64,000 nt of DNA from Pseudodesulfovibrio hydrargyri. Lineage in GTDB: Bacteria > Desulfobacterota > Desulfovibrionia > Desulfovibrionales > Desulfovibrionaceae. Below are positions 43,783-53,419 of the stretch, piece by piece. Within the stretch, counting starts at the first letter, position 1; every line of letters starts with the position of its first letter. The notes below the pieces were generated by a model. It did not search any database. It worked only from the letters and a program-made list of their open reading frames with translations, and was not told the origin of the DNA. The stretch lies in the NCBI RefSeq assembly GCF_001874525.1, contig NZ_LKAQ01000004.1, forward strand, positions 434,001 to 498,000, written 5' to 3'. The translations under genes and the position numbers were made by a program.

Positions 43783-44268
43783 CTAGTGCGCCCCGCCGAA
43801 CAACAGCGGCTTGAAGTCAAAGGCCGCGACCCGCTCGGGATTATGGCACCCGGCACAGTCGTCCAGACTCAGGTTCTTCCGGATCAGGTCCGGGTCGCCC
43901 CCGGACTCCACATGGTCGTAGCCCGGCCCGTGGCAGACCTCGCACCCGGCCTCGGCCAGCTCCGGGGTCCGCTCGAAGCTGACGAACCCGCCCGGCTTGC
44001 CGTACCCGGTCATGTGGCAGCCGTAGCACTCGGCCAGTTCGTCCTTGGTCAGGTCGCCCATCATGATCTTGACGGACTCCCCGGAGTGGGCCTTTTTGGC
44101 GAATTTCTTGTAATTGCCGTATTCCAGGTCGTGACATTCGCTGCACGCCTTTGAACCGACGTAGCGGCCGGAATCCGTCCGGCCCGTACCCGTCCAGGCG
44201 ACGGATACGACAAGGGCTGCCAGCGATACCGCGCAGCAGCCCTTGATCCAAAACGATCTTTTGAACAT
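43783..44268 (-). CDS. Tetraheme cytochrome c (c554-like), periplasmic
   Basis: 161 residues. Signal peptide (MFKRSFWIKG, hydrophobic core to about residue 27). Four heme sites in order: CSECH, CYGCH, CEVCH and CAGCH, with extra histidines (KKAHSGES, GYDHVESG) as likely sixth ligands. The spacing resembles the cytochrome c-554 family rather than cytochrome c3. The start at 44268 is preferred because it opens the signal peptide; the ribosome site is weak (GGGGG). It is followed by the heme chemoreceptor gene. Confidence 0.9.
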   Translation of the reverse strand: MFKRSFWIKGCCAVSLAALVVSVAWTGTGRTDSGRYVGSKACSECHDLEYGNYKKFAKKAHSGESVKIMMGDLTKDELAECYGCHMTGYGKPGGFVSFERTPELAEAGCEVCHGPGYDHVESGGDPDLIRKNLSLDDCAGCHNPERVAAFDFKPLLFGGAH

Positions 44269-44351
44269 GAACCAACCCCCATAGCTATAAAGCCAACTGC
44301 CGCAACCGGCGGGCACCCTCAACCCGGCGGGGCCAATGATGTCGTTACCTT

Positions 44352-44366
44352 AGTGAAATATTCACT
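44352..44366. promoter_or_regulatory. Palindrome upstream of the cytochrome/chemoreceptor operon
   Basis: AGTGAAATATTCACT is a perfect 6-3-6 inverted repeat, 83 bases before the cytochrome start and 45 bases past the purL stop. The GTGA/TCAC spacing is 5, one short of a CRP site. The regulator is unknown. Confidence 0.45.
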
Positions 44367-44411
44367 TTTGGTAAAGGGTTGGCGTTGGGGATTGTGCCCT
44401 AGGGGGTCAAT

Positions 44412-47408
44412 TTACCAGGCCAGGGTCTCCTTGAAGGCGCGGGCCAGATTCTCCACGTTCGACTCCAGGACCTTGCGCCCGGCCAGGGTACCGCTCAGGA
44501 CGGGGGATTCCGAGACACTGCCGATGCGGGCGCAGGCCTGCCCGGCGAACAGGCCCTCGAACCGCTCGCGGTCGGCCGGGGCCACGGAAACCACCAGACG
44601 GCTGGCGGATTCGGCGTAGAGCAGGCCGGTCAGGTTGAGCTCGCCGCAGGCGGGCACACTATCCAGGTCCACGTCCGCGCCGAGGCGTCCGCCCAGGCAC
44701 ATCTCGGCCAGGGCCACGCCCAGGCCGCCGTCCGAGCAGTCGTGGCAGGCGGTGATCAGCCCGGCCTGGGAGGCCGCGAACACAGTCTCGTAGCGCGTCT
44801 TTGCGGTCCCCAGGTCGACCTGGGGCACGTGGGCGTCAGAAAAGCCGAGCTGGGCCGCGATCTCGCTGCCGCCCATCTCGGGCCTGGTCAGGCCGAGGAC
44901 GTAGATCAGGTCGCCCGGCTTCTTGAAGTCCGAGGTCATGCACCTGTTCACGTCCGGGATGACGCCGATGATCGAGAAGAGCACGGTGGGCGGAATGGAA
45001 ATCTTGCGGCCGCCGCCCTTGTAGTCGTTCTTCATGGAGTCCTTGCCGGACACGCAGGGCACGCCGAAGCCGAGGCAGTAGTGGGCCAGGGCCTGGTTGG
45101 CGCGGACCAGCTGGGCCAGCTTGTAGTGGCCGTCCGGGGTGGACTCGGACTGGACCGGGTCGCACCAGCAGAAGTTGTCCACGCCGGCCATGTAGTTCAC
45201 GTCGCCGCCCACGGCCACCGCATTGCGCACGGCCTCGTCGATGGCGTTGGCCATCATCCAGTAGGTGTCATAGTCCGAGAACTGCGGGCAGATGCCGTGG
45301 GAGACGACCAGTCCCCGGTCCGAGCCGTACTCGGGCCGGATGACGCCCGCGTCCGACGGGCCGTCGGCCTTGACGCCGACCATGGGCTTGACCGCGGACT
45401 TGCCCTGGACCTCGTGGTCGTACTGCCGGACCACGTACTCCTTGGAGCAGATGTTCAACCGGCCGAGCATGGCCTTGAGCAGCCCGTCCTGGTCGTCGGC
45501 CACGGGCACCGAGTCCTGGGCGATGACCGGGCGCTTCCAGACGGCCTTGAGTTCCATCTGGGGCACGCCGTGGTGCAGGAAATCCATGTCCAGGCAGGTG
45601 ACCAGCTTGTCGCCGTAGCGCACCAGGTACTTGCCCGAATCGGTGAAGGTGCCGAGCGCGGTGGACTCAACGTCCATCTCGTCGGACAGGCGCATGAACT
45701 CGTCGAGCTTGTCGGCGGGCACGGCCATGGTCATGCGCTCCTGGGCCTCGGAGATGAGGATCTCCCACGGGCGCAGGCCGTCGTACTTGAGCGGGGCCTT
45801 TTTCAGGTCCATGTCGAAGCCGCCGGAGTCCTCGGCCATCTCGCCCACCGAGGAGGACAGGCCGCCCGCCCCGTTGTCGGTGATGGCGTGGTACAGCCCG
45901 AGGTCGCGGGCGCGCATGAGAAAGTCGTACATCTTGCGCTGGGTGATGGGGTCGCCGATCTGGACCGCCGTGGCCGGGGAGCCCTCGTGCAGCTCCTCGG
46001 ACGAGAAGGTCGCGCCATGGATGCCGTCCGCGCCGATGCGGCCGCCGGACATGACGATGACGTCGCCGGGCAGGGCGCACTTCTCGTAGGACGGGTGGCC
46101 GGACACCGTGACCGGCATGGTCCCGATGGTCCCGCAGTAGACCAGGGGCTTGCCCAGGTAGCGCTCGTCGAAGACGATGGACCCGTTCACGGTCGGGATG
46201 CCGGACTTGTTGCCGCCGTGCTCCACGCCCTCGCGCACGCCCTCGAACACGCGGCGCGGGTGCAGCAGCCTGGGCGGCAGCTCGCCTTCGTGGAACGGGG
46301 AGGCGAAGCAGAAGACGTCGGTGTTGCACAGCAGGTTCGCGCCCATGCCCGTGCCCATGGGGTCGCGGTTGACGCCTACGATGCCGGTCAGGGCCCCGCC
46401 GTAGGGGTCGAGCGCGGACGGGGAGTTGTGGGTCTCCATCTTGACGCAGACGTTGATGGACTCGGAGAACTTGATCACGCCCGCGTTGTCCTTGAACACG
46501 GACAGGCAGTAGTCGCCGCCCTCTCTGACGGCCGCGTTGCGCGCGCGGATCTGCTTGGTCGAGCCCTGGATGAAGGTCTTGTACAGGCTGGAGTACTCGA
46601 CGGTCTTGCCGGTCTCCGCGTTCTCGTACTCGATCTTCGCGGAAAAGATCTTGTGCTTGCAGTGCTCGGACCAGGTCTGGGCCAGGACCTCGATCTCGGC
46701 GTCCGTGGGGTCGGCGGACAGGCCGATCTTTTCGCGCTCGGCCTTTACCGCCGGGCCGGCGAAGTAGGCGCGGATGTCGTGCAGCTCCCTGAGCGACAGG
46801 GCCAGGGTGTTGGCCCGGGAAAAGTCCATCAGCTCGTCGTCGGACATGGTCGACAGGGGAATGACAGCCACCTCGTCCGAGGCCTGGCCCGTGACCCGGG
46901 CGGCCTTGGCCTCGAAGCCGGGATTGTCGGCCCACTGGGCCGCGGACTTGTACTCGAAGCGCTGGATCAGCTCGTTGGCGAGCAGATCCTTGGCGATGCG
47001 GTGCGCGCCCGCGTCGTCCATGTCGGCCTGAATCAGGTACTGGCGCGAGGTGTAGACCTTGATCCCCTCGCGCTCTCCCTTGGTCAGCCCGAGGACCACG
47101 CCCATGGTCTCGCGGGCGGTGCGGCCCTCGTTGTCGGTCACGCCGGGCCTGAAGCCGACCTCGATGATCCAGTCGAAATCGCGCGCCAGGGGCTTAAGCG
47201 AGACCTCGTGCAGGACCGGATCGTGCAGGGCGGCCCGTTCCAGTACCAGGTCCACCTGCTCCCGGGTCGCGCCTTCCAGGGTGAACACGTTGACCATGCG
47301 CACGTCGCGCACGTCCATGCCGAGTTCGCTCTTGATCTTGCGGGCGATCTTCTCGCCCAGCACGTCCCGGACGCCTTCCTTCAGTCCAACGATCACACGA
47401 CAAAGCAT
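44412..47408 (-). CDS. purL: Phosphoribosylformylglycinamidine synthase, PurS-PurL fusion
   Basis: Purine synthesis step 4: FGAR to FGAM, using ammonia from a separate PurQ. 998 residues, longer than small PurL (about 740), because the first 200 or so residues carry PurS-like segments (VIVGLKEGVRDVLGEKIARK) and a linker. There is no C-terminal glutaminase domain, so it is not the large single-chain form. AIRS-type motifs include TWSEHCKHK, VKMETHNSPSAL, ITDNGAGGLSS and GKDSM. AGGAGAGG precedes the ATG. The polyprenyl synthase stop lies 70 bases upstream. Confidence 0.93.
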   Translation of the reverse strand: MLCRVIVGLKEGVRDVLGEKIARKIKSELGMDVRDVRMVNVFTLEGATREQVDLVLERAALHDPVLHEVSLKPLARDFDWIIEVGFRPGVTDNEGRTARETMGVVLGLTKGEREGIKVYTSRQYLIQADMDDAGAHRIAKDLLANELIQRFEYKSAAQWADNPGFEAKAARVTGQASDEVAVIPLSTMSDDELMDFSRANTLALSLRELHDIRAYFAGPAVKAEREKIGLSADPTDAEIEVLAQTWSEHCKHKIFSAKIEYENAETGKTVEYSSLYKTFIQGSTKQIRARNAAVREGGDYCLSVFKDNAGVIKFSESINVCVKMETHNSPSALDPYGGALTGIVGVNRDPMGTGMGANLLCNTDVFCFASPFHEGELPPRLLHPRRVFEGVREGVEHGGNKSGIPTVNGSIVFDERYLGKPLVYCGTIGTMPVTVSGHPSYEKCALPGDVIVMSGGRIGADGIHGATFSSEELHEGSPATAVQIGDPITQRKMYDFLMRARDLGLYHAITDNGAGGLSSSVGEMAEDSGGFDMDLKKAPLKYDGLRPWEILISEAQERMTMAVPADKLDEFMRLSDEMDVESTALGTFTDSGKYLVRYGDKLVTCLDMDFLHHGVPQMELKAVWKRPVIAQDSVPVADDQDGLLKAMLGRLNICSKEYVVRQYDHEVQGKSAVKPMVGVKADGPSDAGVIRPEYGSDRGLVVSHGICPQFSDYDTYWMMANAIDEAVRNAVAVGGDVNYMAGVDNFCWCDPVQSESTPDGHYKLAQLVRANQALAHYCLGFGVPCVSGKDSMKNDYKGGGRKISIPPTVLFSIIGVIPDVNRCMTSDFKKPGDLIYVLGLTRPEMGGSEIAAQLGFSDAHVPQVDLGTAKTRYETVFAASQAGLITACHDCSDGGLGVALAEMCLGGRLGADVDLDSVPACGELNLTGLLYAESASRLVVSVAPADRERFEGLFAGQACARIGSVSESPVLSGTLAGRKVLESNVENLARAFKETLAW

Positions 47409-47440
47409 ATCTTGCCTCTCCTCTCGGGATGAAAAGCTGT

Positions 47441-47473
47441 AGGGCCGGCCTTCCCTCGCGGAGGACCGGCCCT
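47441..47473 (-). terminator. Weak terminator-like hairpin between the polyprenyl synthase and purL
   Basis: Arms AGGGCCGG/CCGGCCCT with a partly paired interior, followed on the minus strand by ACAGCTTTT. It may attenuate rather than stop transcription. Confidence 0.5.
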
Positions 47474-47478
47474 GAAAA

Positions 47479-48447
47479 TCACTTGGTTCGGGTCAACACA
47501 AAATCCGCGGCCTGCCTGAGCACGACCAGTTCCTCGCCGGGCTTGAAGCCCTCCAGGCACGCCTTGGCCTTTTCCACGTACAGGGCGGCCTCCTCCCTGG
47601 TCTTGCCGGAATAGCCCCCCTCCCGGACCTGGTCCAGGATGTCGGCGGCCTGGGCCTCGCTCAGGCTCCCTTCCTTCAACGCCTCCAGCAGAACCTCGGT
47701 CCCGGCCTCGTCGCCCTCCTCCATGAGCAGGATGAGCGGCAGGGTGACCTTGCCCTCCCTCAGGTCGCCGCCCTCGGGCTTGCCCGTCTCGGACGTGGGC
47801 GAGGCGTAGTCCAGGGCGTCGTCCACCAGCTGGAAGGCGATGCCCAGGTTCAGGCCGAACTCGCCGGCCGCGTCCTCGCGTTCGGGCGAACCGCCCGCCA
47901 GGGCCACGCCGCACCGGCAGGCGCACTCGATGAGCCGCGCGGTCTTGCCAATGATGATGCGCATGTAGATATCGCGGTCCAGCGACGGGTTGCGCGAAAA
48001 TTCGATCTCCTCGATCTCGCCCGCGGCGGTCTCCATGATGCCCCTGGCCAGCAGCCAGGACAGGCGCGGATTGCCGTAGCGCGCGCCCATCTCGTTGGCC
48101 AGGGCGAGCAGGGCGTCGCCCGCCAGGATGGTCTCGGTCCGGCCGAAGACCAGATGGGCCGCGTCCCGGCCGCGCCGCAGTTCGGCGTCGTCCAGGTAGT
48201 CGTCGTGCAGCAGGGTGGCGGAATGGAGCAGTTCCAGGGCGCTGGCGATGGCGTGGTAGTCGTCCTTGGCGTAGCCGAGCGCGCGGGCGAACAGGAGCGT
48301 GAGCATGGGCCGGATGCGCTTGCCGCCGGACCCGATGATGTATTTGGCGACGTCCCGGACCAGCCCGTTGAGCTGGCCGGCCTCGCGGTCGAGAAAATCA
48401 TTTATCCCGGGAAGTTCCCGTTGAAAAAAGCGCAGCAGTTCGTCCAT
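47479..48447 (-). CDS. trans-Polyprenyl diphosphate synthase (octaprenyl type)
   Basis: Makes the isoprenoid tail, here probably for menaquinone. 322 residues. GGKRIRPMLTL, the first aspartate-rich motif DDYLDD with HDDY context, and the second motif FQLVDDALDY are present. The residues before the first motif (LELLHSATLLHDDY) are small or aliphatic rather than bulky aromatic, which favours a long-chain product such as an IspB-like octaprenyl chain. Chain length is inferred. mqnB lies upstream on the same strand (45-base gap), supporting a quinone role. Confidence 0.9.
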   Translation of the reverse strand: MDELLRFFQRELPGINDFLDREAGQLNGLVRDVAKYIIGSGGKRIRPMLTLLFARALGYAKDDYHAIASALELLHSATLLHDDYLDDAELRRGRDAAHLVFGRTETILAGDALLALANEMGARYGNPRLSWLLARGIMETAAGEIEEIEFSRNPSLDRDIYMRIIIGKTARLIECACRCGVALAGGSPEREDAAGEFGLNLGIAFQLVDDALDYASPTSETGKPEGGDLREGKVTLPLILLMEEGDEAGTEVLLEALKEGSLSEAQAADILDQVREGGYSGKTREEAALYVEKAKACLEGFKPGEELVVLRQAADFVLTRTK

Positions 48448-48492
48448 AAAGATGTACTATGTCAGGTTGCGGGTTGCGGGGCAAGCCCCGTG

Positions 48493-49182
48493 TTACGCGG
48501 CAAAAAGCGTGTTTGCCGCGCCGTGAAGCGACCTCAACGCGCCCTTCAGATTCCAGTCGCCGGGTTCGCGGGAACCCACCAGGTTGGAGATGGTCCGCAC
48601 CTCCAGGAAAGGGAGCCCGCGCAGGGCGGCGGCATAGGCCGCCGCAAACCCCTCCATGTTCTCCATGTGCCCGTCGCAGGACAGCCTCAGCCGGTCCGCC
48701 CGCTCCCGGGTTCCGGTCACGCCGGACACGGTCACGCCCGTGGCGCGCCCCCAGCCGTCCCCCAGGACCAGGCCCATGCGTTCGGCGTCGCGCTCGGGCG
48801 AAAGTTCGAGCCGGTTCCAGACCTTGCCGCCGCCCGTCTCGGCCTGGGCAAAGCCGAGCCCCATGGGATCGGCCGCGCCGTGCGCGTCCAGCAGGCCGTA
48901 TTCCGGCCAGACCTCCGCCCCGGCAAAGCAGATGGCGCCCATGGGCGTCCCGCCGAGGTCGTACCCCCCGGCGATGCCGAGATCAACCACCCCGTCCACG
49001 TCCGGGCGAACCAGCCATTGCCCGGCGCACAGGGCGGTGTTCAGCAGCCCCACGCCGGTCACGCCCAGAAGCACGGCCCGGCCGCCGATTTCGTACCCGG
49101 CCGTCCCGCCCTGGCCCACGGCGGGCGCCGCCGGGAAGGCGGCCCGCATCTCGTTGGCCGTGGCGGTCAGGACCAGGAGCAC
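48493..49182 (-). CDS. mqnB: Futalosine hydrolase
   Basis: Cleaves futalosine to dehypoxanthine futalosine in the alternative menaquinone pathway. Nucleoside-phosphorylase fold, 229 residues. It starts LLVLTATANEMRA (first strand and active-site Glu), has GVTGVGLLNTAL and GIAGGY, and then ENMEGFAAAYAA and RTISNLVGSRE, typical of MqnB. The start is GTG with GGGAG about 9 bases ahead. It lies 12 bases after the nucleotide-sugar dehydrogenase gene. Confidence 0.9.
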   Translation of the reverse strand: MLLVLTATANEMRAAFPAAPAVGQGGTAGYEIGGRAVLLGVTGVGLLNTALCAGQWLVRPDVDGVVDLGIAGGYDLGGTPMGAICFAGAEVWPEYGLLDAHGAADPMGLGFAQAETGGGKVWNRLELSPERDAERMGLVLGDGWGRATGVTVSGVTGTRERADRLRLSCDGHMENMEGFAAAYAAALRGLPFLEVRTISNLVGSREPGDWNLKGALRSLHGAANTLFAA

Positions 49183-49194
49183 GGACGGCGCTCC

Positions 49195-50517
<1,323 letters not shown>

Positions 50518-50575
50518 CGTGTTCTCCTTGATCCCCGGGTGGACACCAATCGGGTTCTGTGGCTTACTGGCCCCC

Positions 50576-50782
50576 ATGAACATCGACTGGTCGCTTCTCA
50601 TCGCCGCCATCGGGCTGGCCTTCGTCTTCGAGGGCATTCCCTATTTCCTGTTCGCCGAACGGATGCCCCGGCTGCTGACCCGGCTGGCCATCCAGCCGCC
50701 AAAATTCCTGCGCTTCATCGGGCTCGCGGCCATCATCCTCGGTCTGCTCGTCATCTCGTTCGGCCGCTCCTTATCCCAATAA
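50576..50782 (+). CDS. DUF2065 small membrane protein (YjeT-like)
   Basis: 68 residues with two membrane spans (about 5-20 and 44-60). MNIDWSLLIAAIGLAFVFEG and the basic loop ERMPRLLTRLA are typical of DUF2065. The ATG at 50576 is only 58 bases from the divergent dehydrogenase start, so the two genes must share a compact promoter region. Function unknown. Confidence 0.8.
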   Translation: MNIDWSLLIAAIGLAFVFEGIPYFLFAERMPRLLTRLAIQPPKFLRFIGLAAIILGLLVISFGRSLSQ

Positions 50783-50859
50783 GGCACGGGCTGTCCAGAA
50801 AGGGGACCTATCCGCCAGGCGGGACAAGGCTTTTCGCCGCCGCGCCGGACCGTGAGCCG

Positions 50860-51726
50860 TCAGGCCTTCGCCGCCTTCTTCGGTGCCGTTTTTTTCTTTG
50901 AAGCAGCCTTCTTCGCGGCAGTCTTCTTCGCGGGCTCTTCCTTCGAAACGACCTCTTCCGGAACAGCTTCGCTCCTCCGCCCGCCCGGGGCCTCGGCCAC
51001 GTGCAGGTAGACGATGCCGGACATCATGGGGACGTTGTAGACCCGCGTAAAACCCGCTTCAAGCAGTTCCTCGCCCAGAGCCCGCTCGTCCGGAAAACTC
51101 TTGATCGTCTCGGCAAGATACCGGTAAGCGCCCGGATCGCCGGAGATGCGGTCGCCGAGAAACGGCAGGACCTTGTCCAGGTAGAAATTGTACAGCCCCT
51201 TCCAGACCCTTTTCGACCCGGTGCCGAACTCGAGGATGCACAGCCGCGCGCCGGGCTTGAGCACCCGCAGGAACTCGGCGTAGGCCGCCTCGCGGGGCAG
51301 GATGTTGCGGATGCCGAAGGCGATGGTCGCCGCGCTCATGGAGTCGTCCGGCAGGGGCAGGGCCCGGCCGTCGGCCTGGACCGGAAAGATGAGCTCCTCA
51401 CGGCCCTTTTTCAGCTTCTTGGCCTTGCCGTTTTCGAGCATGGGCAGGGCGAAGTCGAGCGCCGCCACCTTGCAGCCGGGATACTGCCGAAGCAGTTCCA
51501 CGGACACGTCCATGGTGCCCGCGGCCAGGTCCAGGATCAGGCCGCCCGGCTCGGGGCGGGCCGCCCTGGCCAGCCGGTAGCGCCAGTAGATGTCCTGGCC
51601 CCCGGACAGGGCGTGGTTCAGGAAGTCGTACCACCCGGCGATACGGCCGAACATGTCCGCCACCCGCCTGCCGTGCTCGGCATGGGTGGACGCCCCGGTG
51701 TGGGACGCGCATTCGGGGCGGGCCAT
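50860..51726 (-). CDS. menG: UbiE/MenG demethylmenaquinone methyltransferase with Lys/Ala-rich tail
   Basis: SAM-dependent C-methylation of demethylmenaquinone, the last step of menaquinone synthesis. 288 residues; the enzyme part is about 1-250. FGRIAGWYDFLNHALSGGQD, the SAM loop LDLAAGTMDVS and AFGIRNI are family hallmarks. After residue about 255 the protein gains an acidic spacer and then KKTAAKKAASKKKTAPKK, a histone H1-like Lys/Ala repeat not normal for UbiE. The start overlaps the stop of the 64-residue gene (TAATG), so both are coupled. Confidence 0.92.
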   Translation of the reverse strand: MARPECASHTGASTHAEHGRRVADMFGRIAGWYDFLNHALSGGQDIYWRYRLARAARPEPGGLILDLAAGTMDVSVELLRQYPGCKVAALDFALPMLENGKAKKLKKGREELIFPVQADGRALPLPDDSMSAATIAFGIRNILPREAAYAEFLRVLKPGARLCILEFGTGSKRVWKGLYNFYLDKVLPFLGDRISGDPGAYRYLAETIKSFPDERALGEELLEAGFTRVYNVPMMSGIVYLHVAEAPGGRRSEAVPEEVVSKEEPAKKTAAKKAASKKKTAPKKAAKA

Positions 51727-51920
51727 TACTCGGCCTCTTCCTCGATCACCGGGTTGCGCGAGCCGTCCCCGGCGGTCACGCCGGTAATGGTGCGCATGAT
51801 GTCCTTGTATATGACGTCGAAATTCTGCCCGAAATTGGTGGGAGAGATGCGCCCCACCTCGATGAACTTGATGACCACTTCCTTGGCCACCTGCAATGCC
51901 TGCTTGTCGTACTTGTCCAT
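51726..51920 (-). CDS. Small conserved-looking protein coupled to menG
   Basis: 64 residues, acidic C-terminus. KYDKQALQVAKEVVIKFIEV reads as a long helix, and SPTNFGQNFDVIYKDIMRTI as a second. I believe short proteins of this kind occur next to ubiE in Desulfovibrio, but I cannot verify this. Its stop codon overlaps the menG start (TAATG). GGGAG is 9 bases before the ATG. Function unknown; a role in quinone synthesis is suggested only by context. Confidence 0.72.
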   Translation of the reverse strand: MDKYDKQALQVAKEVVIKFIEVGRISPTNFGQNFDVIYKDIMRTITGVTAGDGSRNPVIEEEAE

Positions 51921-52188
51921 GGTATACGCTCCCGGTCGTCAAAGGAAAAACCGCCCGGTGGGAAATGGCCTTGACCAACATAGTCAGGGTAGCCGGGCGG
52001 AGAAAAAGGGAGAAACCGGAAAGCCCCTCTCTTTTTTCGGGGTCAGTAGCACGCGCCGGGCCGGTTCGTCGAGGAGTTTAGGGGCGGGGACACCGGACCG
52101 GGCGCGCGGATTTCGCTGGACGGGAACGGGATTCCGCCCTACCGTCCGTCGACCCGGTCCGCCGGGTACTCCGCGCCCCGAGGTGCCC

Positions 52189-52530
52189 ATGCGCATTCCG
52201 CTTTTCACCGCCCTGCTGCTCACGGCCTCCAACGTGTTCATGACCTTTGCCTGGTACGCCCATCTCAAAGAACTCAACCAGCGCCCTTGGTACGTGGCCG
52301 CCCTGATAAGCTGGGGCATCGCCCTGTTCGAATACCTGATCCAGGTCCCGGCCAACCGGCTGGGCTATACCACCCTCTCCCTGCCGCAGCTCAAGATCAT
52401 GCAGGAGGTCATCGCCCTGGCCGTGTTCGCGCCGTTTTGCCTGCTGTACATGCACCAGCCCCTCAAGCTCGACTACCTCTGGGCCGCCCTCTGCCTGCTC
52501 GGCGCGGTGTATTTCATCTTCCGGTCGTGA
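52189..52530 (+). CDS. DMT-superfamily membrane protein (DUF486)
   Basis: 113 residues with four predicted spans. FMTFAWYAHLKELN, WYVAALISWGIALFEYLIQV and the central PANRLGYTTLSLPQLKIMQE are diagnostic for DUF486. Related proteins are small drug/metabolite-type transporters; substrate unknown. GAGG lies six bases before the ATG. Its promoter is shared with the divergent small gene ending at 51726. Confidence 0.9.
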   Translation: MRIPLFTALLLTASNVFMTFAWYAHLKELNQRPWYVAALISWGIALFEYLIQVPANRLGYTTLSLPQLKIMQEVIALAVFAPFCLLYMHQPLKLDYLWAALCLLGAVYFIFRS

Positions 52531-52624
52531 CCATCGGCCGACCCGGGACCCGGGGAGAAGCGCTCGGGCAAAGGAATGATAATCACTCTTGCCATCCTTG
52601 CCGACTGTTGCTACATGGGGTGCA

Positions 52625-53134
52625 ATGCATTCTCTAGACTTTCTCAAGAACAGACGCCGGAAGCGAACCCGGCTCATCCGGGCGCTCCTGCTGGTTCTGC
52701 TGGCGTGCGGCCTGTTTCCCGCGCCCGTGGCCTCCGAGGTCATCGGCAGCGTGGACACGGTCTTCCACATGTTCTCGCGGGACGACGACATCGTGGTCGA
52801 GGCCTTCGACGACCCGGACGTGGCCGGGGTGACCTGCTACCTGAGCCGGGCCCGCAAGGGCGGGGTCAAGGGCATGATCGGCGTGGCCGAGGACCCGTCC
52901 GACGCCTCGCTCATGTGCCTGGCCACCGGGGACATCGAGGTGCCCGACCGGGTCAGGAGCGGCAAGGCCGACGGGGACAAGGTGTTCAGGAAGGGCACCT
53001 CGCTGGTCTTCAAGTCCATGCAGGTGGTCCGCTTCTACGACCAAAAGCGGGACGTCCTCGTGTACATGGTCTACAGCGACCGGGTGGTCGAGGGTTCGCC
53101 CAAGAACAGCATCACCTGCGTCAAGGTGCAATGA
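52625..53134 (+). CDS. creA: CreA-family secreted protein
   Basis: 169 residues. The first 35 residues are a signal peptide with a long basic start ([12 protein letters not shown]) and core [17 protein letters not shown]. The mature protein shows the CreA pattern: [35 protein letters not shown] and [20 protein letters not shown] (spread over about 38-160). Three mature cysteines. The function of CreA is not established. It is followed after 31 bases by the Nif11-like gene and probably shares its message. Confidence 0.9.
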   Translation: MHSLDFLKNRRRKRTRLIRALLLVLLACGLFPAPVASEVIGSVDTVFHMFSRDDDIVVEAFDDPDVAGVTCYLSRARKGGVKGMIGVAEDPSDASLMCLATGDIEVPDRVRSGKADGDKVFRKGTSLVFKSMQVVRFYDQKRDVLVYMVYSDRVVEGSPKNSITCVKVQ

Positions 53135-53165
53135 CTTCGTCGAGGTAGATGACAAGGAGGTCGCA

Positions 53166-53411
53166 ATGAGCAGGGACGAATTATCGCGGCTGATGGGCGA
53201 CGCCCTGTCCGATCCGGACCTGATCCGGGAGGCCATGACCCTCAAGGATCGGCCCGCCCTGGAATCCTTTGTGCGCGGCCGGGGCTACGCGCTCACCCCC
53301 GGCGAGATGGACGAGGTCTGGGAGCTGGCCCGCAAGGTCCTTGGCGGCGAGGACGCGGCCCGCTGGCGGATGGCCACCGTGGGCAACGAGCACCTCGCGG
53401 CGCAGGACTAG
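53166..53411 (+). CDS. Nif11-like leader-peptide protein
   Basis: 81 residues. Residues 1-58 fit the Nif11 domain: SRDELSRLMGDALSDPDLI, then FVRGRGYALTPGEMDEVWEL. These domains are found as long leaders of ribosomal peptide precursors (N11P) and as stand-alone proteins. Residues 60-61 are GG (ARKVLGG), followed by 20 residues without cysteine, a possible short core. No modifying enzyme or peptidase transporter is in the window, so a stand-alone role is just as likely. AAGGAGG gives it strong translation. It follows creA closely. Confidence 0.72.
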   Translation: MSRDELSRLMGDALSDPDLIREAMTLKDRPALESFVRGRGYALTPGEMDEVWELARKVLGGEDAARWRMATVGNEHLAAQD

Positions 53412-53419
53412 ACGCCCGG

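Noticed and set aside
44352..44366. AGTGAAATATTCACT as a CRP site.
   Set aside because: The GTGA and TCAC halves are 5 bases apart, not 6, so CRP-family binding is unlikely; kept only as an unassigned palindrome.
52577..52585. TGATAATCA upstream of creA as a Fur box.
   Set aside because: Only the 9-base centre is symmetrical and the flanks do not match; the true Fur-like site at 21635-21656 is much better and of the TGAAAAT type.
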